64,000 bases of DNA. It comes from Lyngbya sp. PCC 8106 (GTDB lineage: Bacteria; Cyanobacteriota; Cyanobacteriia; Cyanobacteriales; Microcoleaceae). Positions 36,181-46,500 of this stretch are shown here, in pieces. The translations under genes and the position numbers were made by a program. The notes under the pieces were generated by a model that saw only the letters and a list, made by a program, of their open reading frames with translations, ran no database searches and had not been told where the DNA came from. Location: contig NZ_AAVU01000002.1 in the NCBI RefSeq assembly GCF_000169095.1, forward strand, positions 1 to 64,000, written 5' to 3'. Numbering within the stretch: the first letter of the stretch is position 1; each line of letters starts with the position of its first letter.

Positions 36181-38103
36181 ATGACGGATCGAACTGTAGC
36201 CCCCTATGGATCTTGGAAATCTCCCATTACTGCCGATCTAATTGTAGCGGGAACGGTTGGACTCGGAAGTGTTGCTTGGGATGGGGAAGATATCTACTGG
36301 CTGGAAGGACGTCCTTCAGAAGGAGGACGCAATGTATTAGTTCGACTGACTCCCGATGGTAAACAACAAGACGTTACCCCAAAACCCTTTAACGTGCGGA
36401 CTCGGGTTCACGAATATGGGGGCGGATCATATACTGTTTATCAAGGCATTGTCTATTTCTCTAACTTCATCGATCAACGTCTCTATCGCCAGGTCATTCA
36501 CAACAGCGCTACTCCTCACGAAGTCACTCCTGAACCCCTGACACTTGATGGAAACTACCGTTACGCCGATGCGGTGATCGATACCCAACGTCAACGGTTA
36601 ATTTGTGTCCGCGAAGACCACACAGGCGAAGGCGAAGCGGTTAACACCATTGTCAGTATCAACCTGAATAACCCCGAAGATGTCAAAATCTTAGCATCGG
36701 GGATGGACTTCTATGCTTCCCCTCGCCTCAACGCTGATCATTCCCAACTGTGTTGGATTAGCTGGAATCATCCGAATATGCCGTGGGATGGTACCGAACT
36801 GTGGTTAGCCTCCGTCGAAGCCGATGGTTCTCTCATTAACCCCAAAAAGATCGCTGGTGGTCAAGAAGAATCAATTTTTCAGCCTCAATGGTCGCTGAGA
36901 GGTGTACTCTATTTTGTCAGTGATCGTTCTAATTGGTGGAACTTTTACCGTTATCGATCCGGTGAGATCGAACCTCTCTATCCCATCCCGGCTGAGTTTG
37001 GCTTACCGCAATGGGTTTTCGGAATGTCTACCTACGGTTTTGCCACTCCCGACGGGATTATCTGTGCCTACACTGAAAAAGGTAACTGCTATCTCGCCAC
37101 CTTAAACACCCAGTCTCACCAACTACAACAGTTTGATATTCCCTACACAACGATTTCTGGAATCAAAGTTTCTGGAGGCCGTATCCTTTTTATAGGGGGA
37201 TCTTCGACTGAACCGAGTGCAGTTGTCCGCCTCAACTTTTCCGATGGGGAAATGACGGAATTAAAACGTTCAACCGATCTTGAGATCGACACCAACTATC
37301 TGTCTGTTGCTGAATCGATTGAATTTCCCACTGATAACGGTCAAACCGCTTACGGCTTTTTCTATCCGCCCACAAATAAAGACTACACCGCCCCAACAGG
37401 CGAAAAACCACCTTTATTAGTCAAAAGTCATGGTGGCCCGACGGCAGCGACATCGAGTAACCTCAGTTTAAAGATTCAATATTGGACGAGTCGAGGGTTT
37501 GCTGTCTTGGATGTCAACTATGGCGGAAGTACAGGCTATGGCCGTGAATATCGTCAACGGCTAAAAGACAATTGGGGAATTGTTGATGTCAATGACTGTG
37601 CAAATGGGGCGAAATACTTGGCTAAAAAAGGTTTAGTCGATCGCGATCGCATGGCAATTACAGGCGGAAGTGCGGGAGGTTACACCACATTATGCGCCCT
37701 GACGTTTACAGATGTGTTTAAAGCCGGGGCGAGTTACTACGGGGTTAGCGACTTAGAAGCATTGGTTAGAGATACACACAAATTTGAGTCGCGCTATTTG
37801 GATAATTTAATTGGCCCTTATCCTGAATGCAAGGAAATCTACATTCAGCGATCGCCCATTCATCATACTGAAGGGTTGTCCTGTCCGGTGATTTTCTTTC
37901 AAGGTTTAGAAGACAAAGTGGTGCCGCCCAACCAAGCTGAAACTATGGTGGAAGTGTTGAAAGCCAAGGGGTTAACCGTTGAATATGTGGTGTTCCCCGA
38001 CGAACAACATGGGTTTCGGAAAGCGGAGAATATTAAACGGGCGATCACAGATGAGTTTCGCTTCTATGCCCAGGTATTCGGTTTTGAACCTGCGGACGCT
38101 TAA
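36181..38103 (+). CDS. S9-family prolyl-oligopeptidase-type peptidase
   Basis: This 640-residue serine peptidase is of the S9C/acylaminoacyl-peptidase type. Residues ~1-370 form a beta-propeller (GSVAWDGEDIYWLEGRP, RVHEYGGGSYTVYQG) that gates access. The C-terminal alpha/beta hydrolase has the nucleophile in TGGSAGGYTTL, the acid Asp in FQGLEDKVVPPNQAE and the His in PDEQHGFRKAENI. There is no signal peptide, so it is cytosolic, probably trimming peptides or acylated N-termini. The ATG at 36181 lies 70 bases from the IS right end, so its promoter may be partly element-derived. Confidence 0.92.
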   Translation: MTDRTVAPYGSWKSPITADLIVAGTVGLGSVAWDGEDIYWLEGRPSEGGRNVLVRLTPDGKQQDVTPKPFNVRTRVHEYGGGSYTVYQGIVYFSNFIDQRLYRQVIHNSATPHEVTPEPLTLDGNYRYADAVIDTQRQRLICVREDHTGEGEAVNTIVSINLNNPEDVKILASGMDFYASPRLNADHSQLCWISWNHPNMPWDGTELWLASVEADGSLINPKKIAGGQEESIFQPQWSLRGVLYFVSDRSNWWNFYRYRSGEIEPLYPIPAEFGLPQWVFGMSTYGFATPDGIICAYTEKGNCYLATLNTQSHQLQQFDIPYTTISGIKVSGGRILFIGGSSTEPSAVVRLNFSDGEMTELKRSTDLEIDTNYLSVAESIEFPTDNGQTAYGFFYPPTNKDYTAPTGEKPPLLVKSHGGPTAATSSNLSLKIQYWTSRGFAVLDVNYGGSTGYGREYRQRLKDNWGIVDVNDCANGAKYLAKKGLVDRDRMAITGGSAGGYTTLCALTFTDVFKAGASYYGVSDLEALVRDTHKFESRYLDNLIGPYPECKEIYIQRSPIHHTEGLSCPVIFFQGLEDKVVPPNQAETMVEVLKAKGLTVEYVVFPDEQHGFRKAENIKRAITDEFRFYAQVFGFEPADA

Positions 38104-38167
38104 GTTTGGGTTTTGGGTAGACAGAAAGGAAATTTGATCTGTCTATCCAACTGTTATCATTCAATTG

Positions 38168-38352
38168 TTAAGCCACTAGAAATGGATTTGCCGCCATTAA
38201 ATCCGACGAATCTACACCCTTAATACAGCTAAAGTTTCACTCTCAAAATTGATGATGGTATCACGATTACTCTGAGTTATCGATAAAGTTTCTGGAGTCA
38301 AACCCCCTTCAAGTATCAACAAATCAGTTCCGATTTCAAAATCTAAAAAAGC
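38168..38352 (-). pseudogene. Remnant of an RTX protein C-terminus
   Basis: Read on the minus strand, the DNA encodes FLDFEIGTDLLILEGGL, LSITQSNRDTIINF and ETLAVLRV. After one frame change it continues GVDSSDLMAANPFLVA and a stop. This is the standard end of cyanobacterial RTX proteins (DFExGxDLIxL...LSITQ...TLAxLxGVxAxxLTAxxF). The rest of the gene is gone, so it is a relic between the S9 peptidase and ftsH, showing that a further RTX gene once stood here. Confidence 0.7.
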
Positions 38353-38378
38353 TACCCTAGAATCTGCTAGAGTAGCTT
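38349..38378. terminator. Terminator-like hairpin
   Basis: AAGCTACCCTAG (38349-38360) pairs with CTAGAGTAGCTT (38367-38378), one mismatch and a 6-base loop, between the convergent S9 peptidase (+) and ftsH (-). An A-run on its left gives a T-run for minus-strand transcription, suiting ftsH. Confidence 0.65.
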
Positions 38379-38416
38379 AAATATTATTGAGTTGTAGATC
38401 AGAAAACAGAAATCAA

Positions 38417-40255
38417 CTATGCGATCGCCGCAACCCGAACATCATTATTCGCTAACAAATCTTGCAACTCCTCAGAGTCAACCGTCTCTTTCTCAATCAA
38501 CATATCTGCTAACTTATTGAGAATCTGACGATTTTCTTCTAACACATTTTTAGCGCGAACATAAGCTTCATCAACTAAGCTACGAACTTCTTCATCAATT
38601 GTCGCTGCTGTTTCTTCCGAGAAATCGCGCTCAGACATGATATCACGACCGAGGAAAACATTCCCCTGTTGACGACCTAAAGCTACAGGCCCCAAGCGTT
38701 CGCTCATCCCGTAACGAGTAATCATCTGACGAGCAACCCGAGTCACCTGTTGCAAGTCATTAGAAGCGCCAGTTGTGACTTCTTCATGTCCAAAAACAAT
38801 TTCCTCAGCCAGACGACCTCCCAAAGCGACAGCCATCTGATTTTGTAGATAAGAACGACTGAACAAACCTGAGTCCATCCGATCTTCACTGGGCATAAAC
38901 CAGGTTAACCCACCCGCACGACCGCGAGGGATAATGCTGATTTTTTGTACGGGGTCATAGTCCGGCATCAACGCACCGACCAAAGCATGACCCGCTTCGT
39001 GGAAAGCAACTAGGGTTTTGCGCTTTTCGCTCATCACCCGATCTTTCTTCTCAGGGCCAGCTAACACCCGGTCAATGGCGTCGTTCACCTCATCCATCGA
39101 AATTTCAGTTAAATTACGACGAGCGGCTAAAATTGCAGCCTCGTTGAGCAAGTTAGACAGGTCAGCCCCCGTAAACCCAGGAGTCCGACGGGCAATTTTT
39201 TCGAGATCTACGTCTTTGGCAAGAGTTTTGCCGCGAGCATGAACCTGCATAATTTCTAGACGACCAGCGAAGTCCGGACGATCAACAACCACTTGACGGT
39301 CAAAACGACCCGGACGCATTAACGCCGCATCCAAGACATCGGGACGGTTAGTTGCAGCAATAATGATAATTCCGGTATTGCCTTCAAAACCATCCATCTC
39401 GGTGAGTAACTGGTTGAGGGTTTGTTCCCGTTCATCGTTACCGCCACCTAAACCTGCACCCCGTTGACGACCAACAGCATCAATTTCATCGATGAAGACG
39501 ATACAAGGGGCGTTGGCTTTGGCTTGTTCAAACAGGTCACGTACCCGAGAAGCACCGACACCGACGAACATTTCTACAAATTCTGAACCGGAGATACTGA
39601 AGAAAGGAACACCTGCTTCCCCGGCGACAGCCTTAGCCAGAAGGGTTTTACCTGTTCCCGGAGGGCCAACTAACAGCACGCCTTTAGGAATTTTCGCACC
39701 AACGGCCGTAAACCGATCGGCGTTTTTCAGGAAGTCTACTACTTCACTCAGTTCGAGTTTAGCCTGTTCAATTCCGGCTACATCCCCAAAGGTGACTTGA
39801 GTTTGGGGTTCCATTTGAACTCGGGCTTTAGACTTGCCGAAGTTCATCGCTTGGCTTCCAGGGCCGCTTTGGGCGCGACGCAATAAGAAAAATAAGCCAA
39901 CTAAAAGTAAAATAGGGAAGAATAAGCTGCTGAGAGCTTTGAACCAGAAACCCTCATCACTTTGGGGCATTACGGAAATGTCAACGTTATTCTGACTGAG
40001 AATATCGATCAAGCCGGGATCGGGAGGAAGGTTAACCATGATTTTGGCACCATCCTCGGCGGTCACGAGAGCCTTGGATCGATCAGCGCTCAGGCTGACG
40101 CGCTCAACCTGATTATTCTCGACTTCTTGAATAAAGGTGCTATATTTCCAAGTTTCCCGTGTTTGAGGTTGTTTATCAAAAAAGGCTGTTGCCAGAGCGA
40201 TGACAACAATTGCTAAAAGTGCGTATAAGCCTGCGTTTCTCCAGCGTTTGTTCAC
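38417..40255 (-). CDS. ftsH: ATP-dependent zinc metalloprotease FtsH (FtsH3-like)
   Basis: This 612-residue membrane-bound AAA+ protease degrades damaged membrane proteins. It has TM1 at residues ~8-25 and TM2 at ~105-125 flanking a lumenal/periplasmic loop. Walker A is GPPGTGKT, Walker B CIVFIDEIDAVG, the SRH region RPDVLDAALMRPGRFDRQ, and the Zn site AFHEAGHALV with a downstream acidic ligand. It starts at a GTG (40255-40253) with AGGAGG about 10 bases upstream. The C-terminal ending DVRVAAIA and overall sequence resemble cyanobacterial FtsH3, the shared subunit of thylakoid and plasma-membrane complexes; isoform assignment is inference. Confidence 0.95.
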   Translation of the reverse strand: MNKRWRNAGLYALLAIVVIALATAFFDKQPQTRETWKYSTFIQEVENNQVERVSLSADRSKALVTAEDGAKIMVNLPPDPGLIDILSQNNVDISVMPQSDEGFWFKALSSLFFPILLLVGLFFLLRRAQSGPGSQAMNFGKSKARVQMEPQTQVTFGDVAGIEQAKLELSEVVDFLKNADRFTAVGAKIPKGVLLVGPPGTGKTLLAKAVAGEAGVPFFSISGSEFVEMFVGVGASRVRDLFEQAKANAPCIVFIDEIDAVGRQRGAGLGGGNDEREQTLNQLLTEMDGFEGNTGIIIIAATNRPDVLDAALMRPGRFDRQVVVDRPDFAGRLEIMQVHARGKTLAKDVDLEKIARRTPGFTGADLSNLLNEAAILAARRNLTEISMDEVNDAIDRVLAGPEKKDRVMSEKRKTLVAFHEAGHALVGALMPDYDPVQKISIIPRGRAGGLTWFMPSEDRMDSGLFSRSYLQNQMAVALGGRLAEEIVFGHEEVTTGASNDLQQVTRVARQMITRYGMSERLGPVALGRQQGNVFLGRDIMSERDFSEETAATIDEEVRSLVDEAYVRAKNVLEENRQILNKLADMLIEKETVDSEELQDLLANNDVRVAAIA

Positions 40256-40589
40256 CGGGGTCTATCCTCCTAATGTTGCTCCGAGTCCTGTGGACTCTGG
40301 TATCTTTTTTATTATGTTTACTAATCTTAACGTATTTTTCATCAATCCTGGGGATCGCGATCGCAGATTCGCGGGTGATATACTCAATATTCCTGTTTCC
40401 TCTCTATTCCTGTCTCCTCTGTGAGATCTGCTTGTCATTGATCGCGATAAAGATTAATAATGATCAGGATCTCGAAGTTTGAGGTTCGTCGCCAATCGAT
40501 GCTACCACAGAGATTTACCTCAGAATTGGGCTTTCAGGCAAGTATCAATATCAAGCTGAAAATATTTTATCTCAAGTTTAAAAATTACT
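40256..40589. promoter_or_regulatory. Divergent promoter region between ftsH and the glycosyltransferase giant
   Basis: These 334 non-coding bases must contain both promoters. AGGAGG of ftsH lies at about 40266-40271 on the minus strand. A GCGATCGC (HIP1) octamer is near 40356. Small frames here have no support. I cannot place -35/-10 elements reliably. Confidence 0.45.
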
Positions 40590-43500
40590 ATGTCTTGCAA
40601 GATTTGTGGAAACACTTCTTCATTATTTTCTCAAGCTACGATTTTAAATCGCTACAATATTAGTTACTTTCAGTGTTCAGTTTGTGGATTTGTACAAACA
40701 GAAGATCCCTTTTGGCTGCAAGAAGCTTATTCTAGTGCCATTGCAATTAGTGATGTTGGATTGGTTTCTCGAAACTTACAACTTTCTCAAGTTACTGAAA
40801 AGTTAATCTTATCGAATTTTAACCCCCAGGGAAAGTTTTTGGACTATGGTTGTGGTTATGGCTTGTTAGTGCGGCTGATGCGAGATTTAGGATTGGATTT
40901 TTATGGTGATGATAAATATTGCCAAAATCTATTTTATCAAGGGTTTGAAGCCGAACAGACAGACCGTTATGAATTAGTCACTGCTTTTGAAGTTTTTGAA
41001 CATTTTGTTGATCCAATTCAAGAAATTGAAGAATTGCTAAAATTCTCTAGAAATATCTTCTTTAGTACGCAGCTATTACCTTCACATAATCCCCAACCAA
41101 AGGACTGGTGGTATTACGCGCTTCACGAGGGTCAACATATTGCTATCTATACTCAAAAATCACTGGCTGAAATTGCCAAACGATTTGATATTAACCTATA
41201 CTCAGACGGTAACAGTTTACATTTATTAACCGAGAAAAAAATATCTGAATATTCTTGGAAAAATTCTTTATCCATTCAACAATTAAAATCTCAGATTTCC
41301 TCTTTAACTGAAAAAGATTTTTTAAAAGCAGTGGAAAGCTATAAAACTAAAACAGCCATAAAAATTATTATTGACGGTGTGTTTTTTCAAATTACAAAAA
41401 CGGGAATTTATCAGGTTTGGATATCATTATTTAAAGAATGGGTCAATAGTGGATTTGCTCAACACCTTCTCATTTTAGATCGGGCGGGAACGGCTCCAAA
41501 AATTCCCGGTATCAAGTATCGAACGATTCCCGCTTATGACTACAATAAAACTGATGCAGACCGACAAAGACTTCAGCAAGTTTGCGAGCAAGAAAAAGCT
41601 GATTTATTCATCTCAACCTATTATACAACGCCCCTAACAAACCCATCAGTATTCATGGCTTATGACATGATTCCTGAGCGTTTGGGATTAAATCTCAATG
41701 ACCCGATGTGGCGAGAAAAACATTATGCAATTCGACAGGCTTGTGCTGCAATTTCTATTTCTGAAAATACTGCTCGTGATTTAACCCATTATTTTCCTCA
41801 ATTTTCCTCTGATCAAATTACTGTGGCTCATTGTGGAACGAAACCCATCTTTACTCCGGCATCAACGGAAGAAATTCAAAACTTTCAATCAAAATATGGG
41901 ATAGCAAAACCTTACTTTATTTTAGTTGGAGAACGAGTGGGAGTAGGAGGATATAAAAATACAATCTTATTTTTTCAAGCCTTTGTTCAACTTCCAAATA
42001 AATTTGACAGAGAAATTGTTTGTGTGGGTGGAAGTGCTGAATTAGAACCCGAGTTAAAAGCTTATGTTCAAGATTGTCAGGTTCATCAACTGCGGCTCAG
42101 TGATGAGGAGTTAAAAGTTGCCTATTCTGGTGCGATCGCTTTAGTTTATCCCTCAAAATATGAAGGCTTTGGGATTCCAATTGTTGAGGCGATGGCTTGT
42201 GGTTGTCCTGTAATTACTTGTAGAAATGGTGCGATTCCCGAAGTAGCAGGAACGGCTGCAATTTATGTCAAAGATGATCATGTTGAAGAATTGGTTCGAG
42301 CTTTAGAGACTGTTCAAAACTCAGAAATTCGTCAGTATTTAATCTCGACAGGTTTAACCCAATCCCCAGGTTTTTCTTGGTCAAAAATGGCAAATATTGT
42401 TAGTTCTAGTTTGATGAAAACCGCTCAAAATTTAAAGCAATCTGATCTAAAGCAAAACTGGAACTGGCAGAACTTTACCTATTCCAAATATAGTCATTTT
42501 AATCAATTTAGACGCTTTGGATATTATGCAAATCTCAATCCCGATCAGTGCGATCTGAAAGCCTATCAGGATTTATTAATTTATAATTTGATTATTGAAC
42601 ATCTCCCCCCCGGATCTAAACTCTTAGAAATTGGGGGTGGAAATTCGCGGGTAATTCAAGCGTTAAAACAGAATTATGAGTGTTGGAATCTGGATAAATT
42701 AGAAGGCGCAGGGAATGGCCCGACTCAAATTGAGGATCGGTTAGGTTATCGTTTGATTAAAGACTATATTGGGAATTTTAACTCAGAACTTCCTTCGCAA
42801 TATTTTGATTGTGTCTTTAGTATTTCTACTTTAGAACATATTCCCGAAGATGAAACCGAATATCAAAAAATTTGTGAAGATATAGATAGAGTCTTAAAGC
42901 CAAAAGGATGGTCTTTTCATTGCTTTGATATTGTCATCAAACCTCAAGAAGTTTGGACGAATAAATTTTTAACCTATTTATATAATAATATATACACCTT
43001 GCATTCTCGAATTCCCTTTGAACAAATGCAGGAAGATTCAGATTTATATGTAATGTCAGAGTTAGCTTATAATCGCTACTGGAAACATATAACGAAAAAA
43101 TCCTATCAGGAATTTGGTCAACCTACTTCTTATAATATTTTTTGGCAAAAACAATCCTCACCAAAAACAGCTTATTCTCCAGAAATTAGGGTGCGTCAGT
43201 CTCTCCCTAAAATTTCCATTGTGACTCCTTCTCTTAATCAAGCTGAGTTCTTAGAAGCTTGTATTGACTCGGTGTTAAGCCAGAACTACCCGAATTTAGA
43301 ATACATTATTATGGATGGTGGAAGTGTAGATGGTTCGGTGGAAATTCTCAAAAAATATGAAAAGTATTTAACTTATTGGCAAAGTCAACCCGATGGGGGT
43401 CATTATACTGCAATAAATACGGCATTTAGCCGAGCTACAGGCGATATAATGGCTTGGTTAAACTCAGATGACAAATATCATCCAGATGCTTTGTTCAAAG

Positions 43501-46500
43501 TAGCGGCTATTTTTACTGAACATCAACAGGTGGAATGGATCACAGGAATTCCGACAGAATGGAACCGACAAGGAGAAGCGATTGAACGGCAAAATTATCA
43601 GCTTCCTTGGTCAAGAAAACTCTTATTAGAAAAGCAAAATGTTCGAGATAATCCTCAACTTCAACATTTATGGATTCAACAAGAAAGTACATTATGGAAA
43701 AGATCATTATGGGAAAAAGCCGGAGCAAAACTAGAAATAGATCTGCAATATGCGGGAGATTTTGAACTGTGGTTACGTTTTTCTCGCTATGCTCCTTTAT
43801 ACCGATTTCAAGCCTTGATTGGTGGTTTTCGTGTTTACGATAATCAACGTTCACAACTCTATAAAGAACAGTATTTTAAAGAAGTTGAACAGGTGACAAC
43901 ATCCGAATTACAATTGATTCAACAAGGATTGTATAAAACTGAAAATCCAGCACCGGAAATCTTAACCATCAATGAAGAAAAAATCATTAATTTGAAAGAG
44001 AAAGCCAAATCATTACAGTCATCTCACAGGGCTGATCCTATGAGTTCATCTCTTTTAAATATTGCTCAAAATATCAAAGAAAAAATAACAATTGTTACCA
44101 GTATCGCACCCAACAACTTAGAAAAACAAAAAACAGCGATCGCCAGTTGGACATCTCTAGGCTTTTCTGTCGTATCCCTCAATACTACTTCGGAAATTCA
44201 ACAGCTTCAAACTTTATATGAAAATATAACTTTTTATCCCGTTACTCGCGATGCTGAAGCCGAAGTTGGAAAACCCTTAATCTATCTCGATGATATTCTC
44301 AGTTTCTTACAACAGCAAAACTCTAAAATTTGTGGAATTGTTAATTCTGATGTACAGCTTAAAGCCGATAATAAGTTTTATTCTTGGGTTCTAGAACAGG
44401 CTAAAAATGCCGTTGTGTTTGGTTCTCGCATCGAGATTGAGTCTTCTAATAAATTGCCAGGAGAAATTTATGATAAAGGGTTTGATTTCTTCTTCTTTCA
44501 CCAGCAATTTTTAACAGCATTTCCCAAAACTTCATTTTGCTTGGGTTTACCTTGGTGGGATTTTTTAATTCCTTTAATTGCTGTACAACGAGGATGGACG
44601 TTAAAATATGTGGTGACACCAATTGCTTATCATGTAAAACATTCTGTGAATTACAGTAATGAAAATTGGCAAAAATATGGTATTTTGTTTGTTGAGTTTT
44701 TTAATCGTGAATTATCAAACCAACTTCGAGAACAGCAGAAAATCAATCCCGTTCAGTTGCAAGGAAATTTAATTCAAATTGCCAATCAGTTTCTAGCAGA
44801 AGTTCAGAAAAAATCTATAACTCTAGAATATCAGCCTTTTGTGAGTCAATCTGATGTCAGTCATAGCAGTCAGCAAGACAACCCGTTACGATCTGTAGAA
44901 CCCCAAAATATGATAATTGCTGAAAAAAACAATAAACAATTTCCGAGTATTGAACCTTTAAATACTGATTTAAAACGACCTTTATTTTCGGTGATTATTC
45001 CCACATTTAATAAAGTGAAGTATTTAGAAGAAACGCTGAAAAGTGTTTTAAATCAAACATTTGATCCAGAGGAAATTCAAATTGAAGTCATTAATGATTG
45101 TCCAGATTCCTCAGTACAAGCAGAACTAGAAGCAATTGTTAATAAAGTGGGAAAAAATCGAGTAAAATTTTATCGTCATCCCGAACAAAATATTGGTCAA
45201 ACCGCAATCTTTAACTTGTGTTTACAACGCGCTCAAGGCTATTGGATTCATCTATTACATGATGATGACTTTGTATTACCCGGATTTTATCAAAGTTTGC
45301 GAAATGGAATTGAACAAGATCCAAATATTGGCGCTGCATTTTGTCGTCACTTTTATGTTGATGAAAATAGTCGTCAACGTTCTCTCTCGGTTTTGGAACG
45401 AGAAACACCGGGTTGGTTGGACAATTGGTTAGAAAAAATTGCAACTTCTCAACGCATTCAACCCTCTGCAATTGTCGTTAAACGAAGTACCTACGAACGT
45501 TTAGGAGGTTTCTGTAAAGAAGCTGGATCGGCGGCGGATTGGGAAATGTGGAAGCGAATTGCAGCTTATTTTCCGCTTTGGTATGAACCTCAAACACTCG
45601 CTTGTTATCGCTTGCATTCTACCTCTTGGACATCTCGTTTATTGCAAACGGGAGGGAATATTTTAGATACTTTGAAATCCATTGAAATTTCTCATTCTTA
45701 TCTTCCTCCGGAGAAAGCAGAAACTCTCTCCAAACAAGCGCGAGAACATTATGCTTTTTATGCGCTGAATACAGCCAAACAAATGTTGGGAGTCGAAGAC
45801 GAAAAAGCAGCGATCGCACAAATTAAAGCCGCGCTGAAATGCAGTCAATCTCAGTCGGTGAAAAAGGCGATTATTCAGTTATTCAGTTCTGAAAAATTGG
45901 TAGATGAAAATTTAAGCTTAAACGAGATTTTAGCAGAAGTAACCAGCTTATCAGAACAATATCGTCAAAACCCCAAAAATTCAACGATTATTGAAAACCT
46001 GCGAAAAATTCGCCAAACTTTAGCACAACTCTGGTTGAACACCTCCTTAAATCAATTGGATAGTCTTTATTCAGAAGATGGCGGAAAAATTCACCAAACT
46101 TTACTCAATAGCGGGATTAAAAATGAACCGCTAACCGAAGCAGAACAGTTAACTGTTAATCAGTGGATAGCCTATTTTTCTCAGGGTTTAAATCAACAAA
46201 ATGCGATTCAACATCTCCTCGCCACAATGTTATATGGCTATCCCCATCAACTTCCTTCTCAATGGTACAAAAACGCTCCGATTCCTAACTGGTTTGTGAA
46301 TGATTATCTGACATTTATGCTGACAGCACCTCATTTCTTTCAGGAAAAGGGAGAAGTTGAGCGTTATTATTCTTATATTCAAGGATGGGTTGACTATCTT
46401 CATAGTCGGATTTTTAGCGATAAAAGCTCAAAAATTTGGAAAGATATCGCCAATGTATTTTTGCTGAGAATGAACGGGATTCCGCTTTATTTTAGTTCGG

